Shown: piece by piece, positions 1 through 11,579 of the stretch
Layout of the letters: each line of letters opens with the position of its first letter
How positions within the stretch are numbered: position 1 is the stretch's first letter
Source: Paroedura picta
Lineage: Eukaryota > Chordata > Lepidosauria > Squamata > Gekkonidae
Direction: 5' to 3'
DNA: 64,000 nt
Assembly (NCBI RefSeq): GCF_049243985.1
Contig: NC_135370.1
Coordinates: forward strand, 7,695,492 to 7,759,491
The notes under the pieces: generated by a model
The model's input: only the letters and a program-made list of their open reading frames with translations
Told to the model about the DNA's origin: nothing
Database searches by the model: none
Position numbers and translations under genes: made by a program

Positions 1-480
1 CAGTCACCCAATTGCATAGTATTTAGTGAAACAAAGCACATAGACCTCATTTTACAAGTCCACGTTCCTGTTATGCATGAGGCATCTTTCTCCTTTCCAT
101 TCGTTTCTCAGGGCACATCTAATGTTGTGGTAATGGTGTAATGTGTTGGCAAGGCACAGTCCACTTGTGGTGACCCCGTTAGGTTTTCAAGAAGGGAGAC
201 CAATAGAGTTGGTGCTCTCCCATCTGAGTACAGATCCTAAACTGATCCTGTTTTGGGATCTGAAGAGATCAGGCTGCCCTGGGAAATCCAGGCCAGGGTG
301 AGGCTATGGATTATTTCCTAATTACCCACATGAATTGCAGCACTGAATGAATATATAGTCCTTTTTAATGGTGATCCAGACAGTGTTTCTTTTGCTGTAT
401 GTTCTCACTCTTATGCTTTGGTGTGTAGACACAGGGGTGGATTTCTCCACCATCTAGGTATTGCAAAGGTTTTGTCTGTA
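1..480. other. intergenic; contains 5S-derived SINE piece
   Basis: No gene is seen. Positions about 205-300, read on the minus strand, resemble the 5S-rRNA-like head of a squamate 5S-Sauria SINE (a GATCTCTTCAGATC-type box followed by GATGGGAGAGC). The rest is unrecognised. Confidence 0.45.
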
Positions 481-752
481 GAATCATAGAATCATAGAGT
501 TGGAAGGGACCTCCTGGGTCATCTAGTCCAACCCCCTGCACTGTGCAGGACACTCACAACCCTATTGCTCATCCACTGTCACCTGCCACCCCCCTTGAAC
601 CTTCACAGAATCATCCTCTGTCAGATGGCTCTCCAGCCTCTGCTTAAACACCTCCAAAGACGGAGAACCCACCACCTCCCGAGGAAGCCTGTTCCACTGA
701 GAAACCGCTCTGACTGTCGGGAACTTCTTCTGGATGTTTAGACGGAATTTCT
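481..752 (-). mobile_element. CR1 LINE, 5'-truncated 3' end
   Basis: Read on the minus strand, this encodes the C-terminal end of a CR1 reverse-transcriptase protein (QWNRLPREVV, then FKQRLESH). It finishes in the CR1 3' tail GGTCCCTTCCAACTCTATGA plus ATGATTCT repeats, seen here as gaatcatagaatcatag at 481. Only the last few hundred bases survive, as is usual for target-primed LINE insertions. Confidence 0.85.
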
Positions 753-1225
753 TTTGAATTGTGGCTGTGGTTGTTTGGTGTTGTGCAGAGCTGGTGATGT
801 CATGAGTGATGGATAACTTTTTTCCTGCCAGTTTCCCCCCAGCAGTGGGTCGTGATGCTTTTTGTTGCTTGAATTTAATACGCATTTTGGGGAAAAAATC
901 ATAACAAATCTATTTTCTAGCAGAGGTACACAACTTACAGCACCATCTTCCTCTTGACTTCGATGTGATTTGACTGGGTCAGCAATGAAGAGATCTGAAT
1001 GGTTAGTCTACACACATTCCAGAAAATGAATTAAAATCAGGTTTGAAATAGTGTATAATTCGGGGGGGGGGGGAGATGAATAATATAATTTAAAATATAA
1101 TGGAGCTGGATCCATACAGGAGCAACAAACAATAGAGATGTTCCGTAGCTCCTAAATGTGAGAAATAGGACATCAAAAACTAGATGTTGAGATGATACCA
1201 TCCACAATTTCTTATAACATATACA
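753..1225. other. intergenic gap, no gene seen
   Basis: AT-rich sequence with a G run near 1062-1073. No recognisable coding region or repeat family. Confidence 0.5.
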
Positions 1226-1800
1226 TGAATAATGTCCCGGAGGACTGGAAGAGAGCAAATGTTATTCCGATCTTCAAAAAAGGGAGGAAGGATGACCCGG
1301 GAAACTACAGACCAGTGAGTCTGACCTCTGTTGTGGGGAAGATAATGGAGCAGATATTAAAGGGAGCGATCTGCAAACATCTGGAGGACAATTTGGTGAT
1401 CCAAGGAAGTCAGCATGGATTTGTCTCCAACAGGTCCTGCCAGACCAACCTGGTTTCCTTTTTTGACCAAGTATTTGAAAGGTTGTCACTTGGAGGAGGG
1501 CAGGATGCTGTTTCTGTTGGCTGCAGAGGAGAGGACACGCAGTAATGGGTTTAAACTTCAAGTACAACGATATAGGCTAGATATCAGGAAAAAGTTTTTC
1601 ACAGTCAGAGTAGTTCAGCAGTGGAATAGGCTACCTAAGGAGGTGGTGAGCTCCCCCTCACTGGCAGTCTTCAAGCAAAGGTTGGATACACACTTTTCTT
1701 GGATGCTTTAGGATGCTTAGGGCTGATCCTGCGTTGAGCAGGGGGTTGGTCTAGATGGCCTCTATGGCCCCTTCCAACTCTATGATTCTATGATTCTATA
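1226..1800 (+). mobile_element. CR1 LINE copy with internal deletion
   Basis: The left part encodes the reverse-transcriptase entry ([17 protein letters not shown], then the [10 protein letters not shown] block). It then jumps to the far 3' part of the protein (DIRKKFFTVRVVQQWN) and the ATGATTCT tail. Compared with the longer copy at 2941-4527, about 870 bp is missing between ...GACCAAGTA and AAGTATTTGAAAGG. The two edges share AAGTA. Not functional. Confidence 0.9.
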
Positions 1801-1810
1801 AATTTCAATA

Positions 1811-2033
1811 AAGTGTAGGGTTTCTAACTTAGGGCTGGGCTTTCCTGGACATTTGAGGGGTAGAGTCTAGGAAGGGTGGGATTTGGTGAAGGATGGACTT
1901 CAGAAAGGTGTGATACCATAGCAACAAGCCTTCAGAGCAGCCCTTTTCTCCAGGGGAACTGGAATCTGTCGTTCGGAGATCCACTGTAATTGCGGGAGAT
2001 CTCCAGGCCTGACCTGGAGGCTGGCAACCCTAA
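1811..2033. mobile_element. TIR-bearing MITE (TAGGGTT...AACCCTA type)
   Basis: Begins TAGGGTTTCTAAC and ends GGCTGGCAACCCTA, with the internal block GGAGATCTCCAGGCCTGACC. The same block recurs near 10619, 45658, 51740 and 60170. The short length and inverted termini suggest a non-autonomous DNA transposon. The superfamily is not assigned. Confidence 0.6.
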
Positions 2034-2940
2034 TATCTGACTATGTGACAGCTGTGTGGTCCCCTTCTCCCCAGTGAAGTGCACATTCTCCCCTCACCCT
2101 TTAATTGCTTTTAGGGAGTAAAGATGTCAAGGCTACAAAAGTTAGGTTTCTTCCCATGACAGAAGCAGAGAAGCAAGGTGGTTGTACACAGACACACACT
2201 CACATACACACACACAAAATCCAGGCTTTAGACACCATGCTCGAGTGCACTTGCCAGACAGGGTTCCCGGTATGTGATTTAACAATTTGAAAGAAACAAA
2301 CAAAAAAGCAAGCCAGGTTTAAAAGTGTGTAAAGGTAAATGAGCAGAGCTGTTAGTAAGTCCCATTAATCATGCACAAAGCGATGTGTGGTTGATCTTAG
2401 TAGGGCCACATAAATCACGTAGCTCAGCCTCTGTATTAATTTGGATTTAGCAAGTAATTGTCCAAAGAAGAAAAATGCTCCTGCTTGTAAATGCAACTTG
2501 ATTGTTTCCTCATTCCAGTCTGATCCTGAGAACTGCAGCAGCAGCAAATAACAATATCTAAGTGGTCCCGGATCACATCACAGGAGCGCTTGGGTGGGAA
2601 AAACCGAGGAGTTCTTCTGAGCACCTTAAGGACTAACTCAATTTGTGGCAGGGGAGGAGCTTTCCTGAGTCACTGCTGAAATCTGAAATCACTGCTCACT
2701 TCTTCAGGTATAACAAGATTGGTGGCCGTGCTAGTTTTTCTCTGTCAACAGAAAAGAGTCAGAATACAGGAGTTCCTGAAGGACCAACAAAATTTGTGAC
2801 AGTGGAGGCACTTTCATGAGTCATTGCTCCTTGCTTCATACATAGCTAGACGGTGAGTCCATCTGTCCTTTTATCTTGGAGAGTGGAGTGATTTCAGATG
2901 CTGAATGGCAATGGCAGGCAAACGACAACAGCAGACACAA
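2034..2940. other. intergenic gap with a (CA)n and a dispersed repeat piece
   Basis: No gene. A CA-rich microsatellite lies near 2188-2217. Positions about 2702-2830 match a dispersed repeat ("...GTGGCCGTGCTAG..." then "...GGACCAACAAA...") with relatives at 9526, 13306 and 27848. That family is common in sauropsids but I cannot classify it. Confidence 0.45.
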
Positions 2941-4527
2941 TGAGTTCAAATCCCCTGTTCCTGTTGATGAGTTCAAATCCCCTGGTCCGGATGAAATGCA
3001 CCCGAGAGTACTCAAAGAACTTTCCAGAGAACCTGCACAGCCCTTGTCCATCATCTTCGGAACCTCTTTAAGGACTGGAGATGTCCCGGAGGACTGGAAA
3101 AGAGCAAACGTTATTCCGATCTTCAAAAAAGGGAGGAAGGATGACCCGGGAAACTACAGACCAGTGAGTCTGACCTCTGTTGTGGGGAAGATAATGGAGC
3201 AGATATTAAAGGGAGCGATCTGCAAACATCTGGAGGACAATTTGGTGATCCAAGGAAGTCAGCATGGATTTGTTTCCAACATGTCCTGCCAGACCAACCT
3301 AGTTTCCTTTTTTGACCAAGTAACAGGTTTGCTGGATCGGGGAAATTCGGTTGATGTCATTTACTTGGATTTTAGTAAAGCTTTTGACAAGGTTCCCCAT
3401 GATGTTCTGATGGATAAGTTGAAGGACTGCAATCTGGATTTTCAGATAGTTAGGTGGATAGGGAATTGGTTAGAGAACCGCACTCAAAGAGTTGTTGTCA
3501 ATGGTGTTTCATCAGACTGGAGAGAGGTGAGTAGCGGGGTACCTCAGGGCTTGGTGCTCGGCCCGGTACTTTTTAACATATTTATTAATGATCTAGATGA
3601 GGGGGTGGAGGGACTACTCATCAAGTTTGCAGATGACACCAAATTGGGAGGACTGGCAAATACTCCGGAAGATAGAGACAGAGTTCAACGAGATCTGAAC
3701 ACAATGGAAAAATGGGCAAATGAGAACAAGATGCAATTTAATAAAGATAAGTGTAAAGTTCTGCATCTGGGTCAGAAAAATGAAAAGCATGCCTACTGGA
3801 TGGGGGATACGCTTCTAGGTAGCACTGTGTGTGAACGAGACCTTGGGGCACTTGTGGATTGTAAACTAAGCATGAGCAGGCAGTGTGATGCAGCGGTAAA
3901 AAAGGCAAATGCCATTTTGGGCTGTATCAACAGGGGCATCACATCAAAATCACAAGATGTCATAGTCCCATTGTATACGACACTGGTCAGACCACACCTG
4001 GAGTACTGTGTGCAGTTCTGGAGGCCTCACTTCAAGAAGGACGTAGATAAAATTGAAAGGGTACAGAGGAGAGTGACGAAGATGATCTGGGGCCAAGGGA
4101 CCAAGCCCTATGAAGATAGGTTGAGGGCCTTGGGAATGTTCAGCCTGGAGAAAAGGAGGTTGAGAGGGGACATGATAGCCCTCTTTTAAGTATTTGAAAG
4201 GTTGTCACTTGGAGGAGGGCAGGATGCTGTTTCTGCTGGCTGCAGAGGAGAGGACACGCAGTAATGGGTTTAAGCTTCAAGTACAACGATATAGGCTAGA
4301 TATCAGGAAAAAGTTTTTCACAGTCAGAGTAGTTCAGCAGTGGAATAGGCTGCCTAAGGAGGTGGTGAGCTCCCCCTCACTGGCAGTCTTCAAGCAAAGG
4401 TTGGATACACACTTTTCTTGGATGCTTTAGGATGCTTAGGGCTGATCCTGCGTTGAGCAGGGGGTTGGACTAGATGGCCTGTATGGCCCCTTCCAACTCT
4501 ATGATTCTATGATTCTATGCTTCTATG
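2941..4527 (+). mobile_element. CR1 LINE, long 5'-truncated copy
   Basis: An open frame from about 2876 to 4189 covers most of the CR1 reverse transcriptase: [32 protein letters not shown] (catalytic motif A region), SSGVPQG, and KFADDTK (the F-A-D-D box). It ends in EKRRLRGDMIALF. A stop and frame change near 4189-4194 separate it from the last ~78 codons (DIRKKFFTVRVVQQWNRLP). The tail is TTCCAACTCTATGATTCTAT. It lacks the 5' UTR, ORF1 and endonuclease, so it is inactive. The near-open frame suggests a fairly young insertion. A duplicated GAGTTCAAATCCCCTG marks its ragged 5' edge. Confidence 0.95.
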
Positions 4528-5812
4528 AACTGGACAAGGGCTGACATGCAGGAGGGCAGTAGGTGTGGAGCATTCAGTGCAAAAGGGGTAATTGGCTCGC
4601 AAACAGAACACAGTATGGTTTTAATTGGCAAGGCTGCACAGAGCATAAAGGGTGGGAGTCTACAGTCAGAGGCTTTCCACCCCCCACTTCCCCCACGCTA
4701 TTGATGTTTGGAAGTCTCCTTGCCCCCCCCGTCAATCTGAGAAGGGAAACCAGCCCTTCTGTTGCCCCAGCCACATGGAGGCCCCAAAGGGGGATCTGGG
4801 ACCATCTCTAACACAAATGTTGACCAATGGCAGCAAGGGGAGACATCGTCCATCTGTCTGTCGTCCATCCGTCCACCCATCCACCCACCCACCCACCCAC
4901 CCATCCATCCATCGACCCTGCTCTTACCTCATTCTTGGGAGGCAACAGCAGAGAGAAAATACCAGCCCTGTCTGACCCCCAATTGACCTCTCTGAAACAG
5001 AGAGGCAGGAAAGAACCATCCCGACTGTGCTGGTGCTCCTATGCGGTTCGAACTAAAACAATTTTTACTGATACGAGACCCACCTCTGGTCAGTTGAGAC
5101 CAGCCTTAACTGGGGTTTCTCCACATGCTTTTTTCCTTGGGGGAAGGGGTGTTGTTCTGGTCCCATACGCTTTAGTTTTCTCCCAGACTTCAGCATGCAT
5201 TTTTGTGGCTAAGTTTTCACTTCCTTTTATTTGTGTGTGTGTGTCCCACACCTTTGGAGACCCCCTTTACCCTGGTCTTTTCCAGGGAATCAAATATGAC
5301 TCAGGTTTTTCCTTATGTGTAACGTTTCCTGCCTTTCTTCAGCCCAGTTTTCAAGGATAGGACTGTCATAATATCATAATCATCTGTCCCCTTGCAGCTG
5401 TTGTCTGTTCTTCCCCAGAGCTGTCTTCTGCAGGAAAGCCCTTTGGGTTTAGCAATTCATAGCAGGAAGGCAGAACTGATGAACCGCAAGCCTTTTTACA
5501 GAAAAAGACCGTGTCTAACTCCAGCAGATGTTTCTGGGGCTGCGAAAAGACCCATCATTGCATGCTGCACAATGAGGTGCTGATTCTGCTACTTACGCCA
5601 AGATTTAATGAATTCCTCCACTCTCTGCTTTAAAGCCACCTTTGGGGATCCAGGGCCAACCCGTGAAAAGTATAACATTTGCTCTTTGGACACCAGAGAA
5701 CCAATTATGGATTCAGCCAAGCCTCGTAAGCAGTGGGGGCTTCCGGGAGGGCTTTGAACCCAGAGCTGGCCGTGGTTACCCCATTCCAGTCCCACCTGTT
5801 CAACAACCCATA
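4528..5812. other. intergenic gap with (CCAC/CCAT)n microsatellite
   Basis: No gene supported. A CCAC/CCAT tetranucleotide tract lies at about 4862-4913 and a short GT tract near 5231-5243. The open frames here are chance frames without domain resemblance. Confidence 0.5.
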
Positions 5813-5905
5813 AGGCTGGAATCCCAAGATGGGACTGTGAGACCAGGAGCCAGTGTGGGAGAGTCCAGGGCTGCTGGCCGTGCAAGGTGCAGGCGCTGAT
5901 GCAGG
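5813..5905 (+). repeat. direct repeat unit 1 (partner at 7404-7497)
   Basis: About 93 bp beginning AGGCTGGAATCCCAAGATGG and running through AGTCCAGGGCTGCTGGCCGT recurs with few differences at 7404-7497 in the same orientation. The family is unknown. Confidence 0.7.
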
Positions 5906-5965
5906 TTGTGCCAGCTGTACTATAATAGAAATGGGTGGTGGAGTGGTTACTTCCTCTGATAACAG

Positions 5966-6242
5966 GAAGAAGAAGAAGAGTTGGTTCTTAAATGCTGCTT
6001 TTCTCTGCCCGAAGGAGTCTCAAAGCGGCTTGCAGTCGCCTTCCCTTTCCTCTCCCCACAACAGACACCCTGTGAGGTAGGTGAGGCTGAGAGAGCCCTG
6101 ATATCACTGCTCTGTCAGAACAGCTTTATCAGGGCCGTGGCGAGCCCAAGGTCACCCAGCTGGCTGCATGTGGGGGAATGCAGAATCGAACCCAGCATGC
6201 CAGATTAGAAGTCCACACTCCTAACCACTACACCAACCTGGC
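5966..6242 (-). mobile_element. Sauria-type SINE, near full length
   Basis: On the minus strand it begins with a tRNA-like head (GTGTAGTGGTTAGGAGTGTG, then a GGGTTCGATTC-like B box). The body GCCAGCTGGGTGACCTTGGG follows, and it ends in the Bov-B-related tail GAGACTCCTTCGGGCAGAGA plus a CTTCTTCTT run. This is the classic Sauria SINE layout: a pol III promoter with the 3' end matched to RTE/Bov-B machinery. Confidence 0.85.
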
Positions 6243-7308
6243 TGCATAGATAACAGCCGTATTGGAGGGAAAGGGAGGGAAGGATCCAACAGGTGATTTA
6301 TGGCTTTATGGGTTTGTGGTCAACAGCCTGGGAGGCACCAGGAGAACACAGGTGAAACGTGGGTCAGGAACAGAGTTCATGACACATATTTTGCTGGAAG
6401 TAGCCCTATGAGGGAAGGACAGGATGGTCAGTGTAATGGAGGTAGGGTTTCTGCGGCAAAACGCCCAGCTCCAAATTGAGTATTGATTTCCTCTTTGGGC
6501 CCCTAAGACTCATGCTAAAAATAGCATTAGAACTATCTAATCTAGGCTTTTTCTCAAATGCAAAGGAAACACAATGGTTGCCAAGCGCTCTTGTGCCAAA
6601 TGCACATTTTATGTGAGCCCAAACAGCTGGTGGGAAGGCAGGAAAACTAAAAAATGAGCTGATGGTATGTTTTACTGGCAGCTGTTTTTAATTACTTTTG
6701 TCAACCCGATTTTGATGCTCTGCATCACAGGGCTGTTTTATGACAACGCTCCCTCCAAGAGTCATTCGCTCACTCTAATCATGTTTGCCTAGAGATTTAT
6801 GGCCTGATGCTTATGCACTGGTAGGGCTTCTGCAACATGAAATGTCAGGAAGCCCGTTATAAATGGCTCCTGGCATTCCTGCACTATCTTTTATTTGGCT
6901 AGAAGCCTTTCTACCTGAAAGTGATAAATCCCTGCTATAACTGCTTTATGTGCTCCAGTAATTACACTGCACAAAACGGGGTGTGTGTGTGTGTGTGTGT
7001 GCGTGCAGATTTCTACAAAGGTATCTTTTTTGAAAATAGCGAGCCGTAAAAAGTGGCGGGTTGGGATGAACGTTATTGAACAAAAACAATGGGCAGTGAA
7101 ATATCAGTGTCAGAAAGGATTTGATAAATGAAGGAACAGTACAGAAGGCACAGAAGCCTTTGGGACATGTTTATAATCATACATCCTACCAGTTTTTCAG
7201 GCAAAACGGAAGCTGTACTTATTTTGTATATGCTCCCTCCCTCCCCATCCCAAACATCGTCCTCAAAAGATATTGTGCAGTACAAGAGTACTGGTTTTGC
7301 AGCTCCCG
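6243..7308. other. unique intergenic stretch, possible conserved non-coding DNA
   Basis: No gene and no repeat recognised from about 6480 to 6970. It is AT-rich and of mixed composition, with homeodomain-like TAATTA cores. A (GT)n microsatellite sits at about 6981-7002. Conservation is only suspected from texture and cannot be shown here. Confidence 0.3.
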
Positions 7309-7497
7309 TATATCCTCGCATATAAGCCGACCCACATATAAGCCGAGTCACCTAATTTTACCACAAAATCCGGGCATCTTTATTGACTCTCATATAAGCC
7401 GAGGCTGGAATCCCAAAATGGGACTGTGAGAACAGGAACCAGTGTGAGAGAGTCCAGGGCTGCTGGCTGTGCAAGGTGCAGGCACTGATGCAGGCCT
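7309..7497 (+). repeat. ATATAAGCCGA repeat piece plus direct repeat unit 2
   Basis: Positions 7309-7403 carry three CATATAAGCCGA-type boxes typical of a widespread vertebrate dispersed repeat whose class I cannot name. Positions 7404-7497 are the second copy of the ~93-bp unit at 5813-5905. Confidence 0.55.
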
Positions 7498-7499
7498 GC

Positions 7500-7672
7500 C
7501 CTTAACCTTGATCCAGAAGCTATAGCTGGTCCCAAACACAGCAGCCAGGGTCATCACATCAACACCATGGTGGTCCTATATCTGGCCCATCCTTTATCAA
7601 CTGCAGTGGCTCCCACTCAAATTCTGGATCAGGCTAAAGGTTCTGGTGATCACCTTTAAGGCCATACACCCC
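7500..7672 (+). mobile_element. L2-like LINE fragment
   Basis: One frame reads like the L2 reverse-transcriptase C-terminal region (QNAAARVIT..., then WPILYQLQWLPLKFWIR and FKA). No tail is preserved. A poly-T run of about 25 lies downstream near 7811-7836. Confidence 0.6.
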
Positions 7673-7924
7673 CCCTCCATAATCACTGAAGATTGGAAAC
7701 TGTGGCACCATGAACTAAGGATTGCCCCCCCCCCCACACACAACTGACATTCTTCAGCAGAAATTGCAGCTGTGACTTTGAGGGTTTTAAGCTTCAAAGT
7801 CTTTTGGGGGATTTTTTTTTTTTTTTTTTTTTTTTACATTTCATATTTTTCTGCAACACTACTGTTTTGGGAAATAACAGTACATAAACTTCCTCAGTCA
7901 TGCAAGTTTCTGACCTGCCTGGCT

Positions 7925-9523
7925 GACAATTTCATTTATCAAATGGTAGATGAACCCACAAGAGGTTCAGCCATACTGGACTTAATACTGACCAACAGGC
8001 AAGAGTTGGTGGATGAGGTGAAGGAGGTGGGGACCCTAGGGGGAAGTGACCATGTCCTCATAGAATTCCTTTTGAGATGGGGAGCCAAGGAAGCTTGTAG
8101 CCAGACGCGGATGTTGGATTTTCGTAGGGCAAACGTTAATAAACTCAGAGACACGATGAGTGTCATACCATGGACGAGAATGCTGGAAGGGAAGGGAGCA
8201 TGTGAAGGGTGGGCGCTACTCAAACAAGAGCTATTGCATGCTCAATCAATGACTATCCCAGAAAGATGAAAACACTGCAGGAGCTCTAAGAAGCCTATTT
8301 GGATGAACAGAGAACTTCAAGAGGAACTAAGAAAGAAAAGGAAAATGTTCAGGAACTGGAGGGAAGGACAGAGCTCTAAAGAAGAGTACCTACAGGTTAC
8401 TAGGCACTGTAGATCAATCATAAGAAAGGCCAAAGCTGAGAGTGAGATAAGATTGGCCAGGGAAGCCCATTGTAACAAGAAAAGATTTTTCAGTTATGTG
8501 AGGAGCAAACGTAAAGTAAAGGAGGCAATAGGCCCACTGTTGGGTGCAGATGGACAAACTCTAAAGGAAGATGCAGAGAAAGCAGAAAGGCTTAGTGCCT
8601 TTTTCCCACAGGTCAAAGTGTTTAGGCACATCTTGGCCATAGCCAAAGGACAGTGTCTGGGTGGCAGGTTAACATGGATAGAGAGGTTGTCGAGAGGAAT
8701 TTAGCTGCACTGGATGAGTTCAAATCCCCTGGTCCGGATGAAATGCACCCAAGAGTACTCAAAGAACTTTCCATAGAACTTGCACAGCCCTTGTCTTCTA
8801 CCATCTTCGGAACCTCTTTAAGGACTGGAGATGTCCCGGAGGACTGGAAGAGAGCAAATGTTATTCCGATCTTCAAAAAAGGGAGGAAGGATGACCCAGG
8901 AAACTACCGACCAGTGAGTCTGACCTCTGTTGTGGGGAAGATAATGGAGCAGATATTAAAGGGAGCGATCTGCAAACATCTGGAGGACAATTTGGTGATC
9001 CAAGGAAGTCAGCATGGATTTGTCTCCAACAGGTCTTGCCAGACCAACCTGGTTTTCTTTTTTGACCAAGTAACAGGTTTGCTGGATCGGGGAAATTCGG
9101 TTGATGTCATTTACTTGGATTTTAGTAAAGCTTTTGACAAGGTTCCCCATGATGTTCTGATGGATAAGTTGAAGGACTGCAATCTGGATTTTCAGATAGT
9201 CAGGTGGATAGGGAATTGGTTAGAGAACCACACTCAAAGAGTTGTTGTCAATGGTGTTTCATCAGACTGGAGAGAGGTGAGTAGCGGGGTACCTCAGGGC
9301 TCGGGGCTCGGCCCGGTACTTTTTAACATATTTATTAATGATCTAGATGAGGGGGTGGAGGGACTACTCATCAAGTTTGCAGATGACACCAAATTGGGAG
9401 GACTGGCAAATACTCCGGATGCTTTAGGATGCTTAGGGCTAATCCTGCGTTGAGCAAGGGGTTGGACTAGATGGCCTGTATGGCCCCTTCCAACTCTATG
9501 ATTCTATGATTCCATGATTCTAT
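7925..9523 (+). mobile_element. CR1 LINE, EN end plus RT, with internal deletion
   Basis: The left part encodes the end of the CR1 endonuclease (DEPTRGSAILDLILTNRQE, then GGSDHVLIEF). This is followed by the linker (KKRFFSYVRSKRKVKEAIGP), the RT entry and the [11 protein letters not shown] and KFADDTK motifs. At about 9417 it jumps from ...AATACTCCGGA to TGCTTTAGGATGC, dropping roughly 750 bp relative to the copy at 2941-4527, with GGA shared at the edges. It ends in the ATGATTCT tail. Frames are broken; inactive. Confidence 0.92.
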
Positions 9524-9525
9524 AT

Positions 9526-9726
9526 TCTCATGGGTGGCTGTGTTGGTCTGAAGTAGCAGAACAAAGTTCCTTAAAGTGGGTCCTTTAAGACCAACAAAGC
9601 TTATTGAAGGTGTAAGCTTTCATGCACATGGACACTTCATCCAATAGTTAGTTAATAGCCTCGACTCCTCTGATCTGCAGATCTCTGAAGTGAAGCGGGG
9701 TTTGCCCAAGCTGGTCTTTGGATGGG
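9526..9726 (+). repeat. unclassified dispersed repeat and 5S-SINE head piece
   Basis: About 9526-9660 match the GGGTGGCTGTGTTGGTCTGA family (also near 13306 and 27848). About 9675-9726 resemble the 5S-like head (CAGATCTCTGAAG, then TTGGATGGGAGATC) of a 5S-Sauria SINE. Confidence 0.5.
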
Positions 9727-9728
9727 AG

Positions 9729-10110
9729 ATCATAGAGTCATAGAACCGTAGAGTTGGAAGGGGCCAGACAGGCCATCTAATCCAACCTCCTGCTCAATGC
9801 AGGATCAGCCTCAAGCATCCAGGATAAGGATCTGTCTAGCCGCTGCTTGAAGACTGCCAGTGAGGGGGGCTCACCTCCTCAGGCAGCCCATTCCACTGCT
9901 GAACTACTCAGACTGAGAAATCCACCCCCCTCCCCGATATCTAGCCAATATCATTCCATACGTAGTTTAAACCCATTACTACAGGTCCGATCCTTTCCCT
10001 GTCCTCCTCCAAGGGACAACCTTTCAGATACTTCAAGAGAGCCATCCTGTACCTTCTCAACCACTTCTTCTCCAGGCTGAACATTCCCAAGTCCCTCAGA
10101 TCTTCAAGGA
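9729..10110 (-). mobile_element. CR1 LINE 3' end, older copy
   Basis: Minus-strand CR1 3' end. The tail complement CATAGAACCGTAGAGTTGGA is followed by the C-terminal coding part. It is more divergent than the + strand CR1 copies nearby, hence older. Confidence 0.8.
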
Positions 10111-10199
10111 TGTCCCGGGTTGCTCTGTAGGGGCAGGCAAGGGGAAATCACCTCTCTGCATCTTTTGTGTCAATCAGAATGATATTGTCCAGTCGTGGA

Positions 10200-10325
10200 A
10201 ACCAAGCACGTTAGTTCTTGCCTCGGTCCAGGGTTGCTACGCAGAGGCAAGCAATGGCAAACCACCTCTGCTCATTCCCTCTTGCCTTGAAAGCTCCCTA
10301 AGTCGGCCATGACTTGAGAGCACAC
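10200..10325 (+). mobile_element. 5S-Sauria/RTE-tail SINE piece
   Basis: Contains GCAATGGCAAACCACCTCTG and CCTAAGTCGGCCATGACTTG, the body and RTE-like tail seen in squamate SINEs. Similar pieces lie near 13010-13105, 20603-20765 and 34930-35035. Confidence 0.5.
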
Positions 10326-11280
10326 CATTAATATTACTGTTCGTATTAGGGTCTCTTAACCAGCCTCACTGAAAAGAGGGGTGCCAACACGGAAACATCT
10401 TCTCACCTGAAGTGTTTTTCTGGGCTGGGCCACAGCAGAAGACCTCAGTTGTGAGAACAGGTCTACACGGGCCGGGAGGGGGAGGGAAACCGAAGATGCA
10501 TTTGCTGCTGGACCTTGGCTTCCTGCCTCTGTGCAGCTCTGGCAGGTGGAATGTGCAACTGCCTTTGGGCGCTAGGGCTGTCGGGTCATTCCCCACCCCT
10601 TCCAGCTTTGGAGGGGGGTAGGGTTGCCAGATCCAGCTGGGGAGACTCCTGGAGATTTGGAGATTGAGTCTGGGGACGGCAAGATCTCAATGGGATCCAA
10701 TGGCACAGAGTCCACCCTCCGAAGCACCCTTTCTCTCCTGGGGAATTGATCCCTGCACTTTGGAGATGAGTGTAGTTCCAAGGGAACCCCACGTCCCACC
10801 TGGAGGCTGGCATCAATGACTGGGCATCCCCAGTCCTGCTGGCACCAGGCTCAGCACAGAGGGTTGCTCCATTCCTAGGAGAAAGGAGGATATGATACTT
10901 GGGAGCCCGCTTTCCAAAGCATTTCCTGTCTGCAGGGAACGGATCCCTGGGGGCTGGAGACACACTGCAATTGTCATGATTTTAAAACTTAACTGGTTAT
11001 TATTAGCGTTGTTATTTTTATGAGATGTTGCCAGCCCTGAGTCATCCAGAGAAGGGAGGGCCATCAAAGCAAACTTCTTAGTCTGCTCAGTCTCAATCTT
11101 ATGAGTTCTGATTCCAGGAGTCCTCCAAGCACCACCAGCAGGAAGCAGACTGGCTGACATTGGCAGAGACCCCTGCCCTGCCCTGCCCTACAAGCCTCTC
11201 TTTAAGCCCAGGGGGATCCCGCTAGACAGGCCATCCTGGGGACCCCTCATCTCCAGGCTGCAGAGGCCAGTCCCCCTGGA
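10326..11280. other. intergenic gap with TAGGGTTGCCA MITE relic
   Basis: No gene. About 10619-10813 begin TAGGGTTGCCAGATCCAGCT and contain TCTCCTGGGGAATTGATCCC, a relic of the MITE family at 1811-2033. The remainder, including 10814-11280, is unrecognised. Confidence 0.5.
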
Positions 11281-11416
11281 CAGGGGTAGTCAACCTGTGG
11301 TCCTCCAGATGTCCATGGACTACAATTCCCATGAGCCCCTGCCAGCGTTTGCTGGCAGGGCCTCATGGGAATTGTAGTCCATGGTCATCTGGGGGACCAC
11401 AGGTTGACTACCCCTC
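11281..11416. mobile_element. palindromic hAT MITE with perfect 8-bp TSD
   Basis: Two ~65-bp arms starting CAGGGGTAGTCAACCTGTGG are near-perfect reverse complements around a short centre (CCAGCGTTTGCTGG). Flanks 11273-11280 and 11417-11424 are both CCCCTGGA, an exact 8-bp target-site duplication, which is the hAT signature. It lies about 310 bp upstream of the BARD1 start codon. Confidence 0.9.
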
Positions 11417-11579
11417 CCCCTGGAGACCAGGGCTGCTTTGGAGAGGGAGGGCATGCCTTTTAACTACAATTCCCATGAGCCCCTACCAGCACATTTACCT
11501 AGCAGCTCACGGGCCTGCTCTGAGGCCCCTCCCCAGGTTTCCGCCCCCAAAGCTCCAAGAGTTCTCCAGCCTGCCGCCG

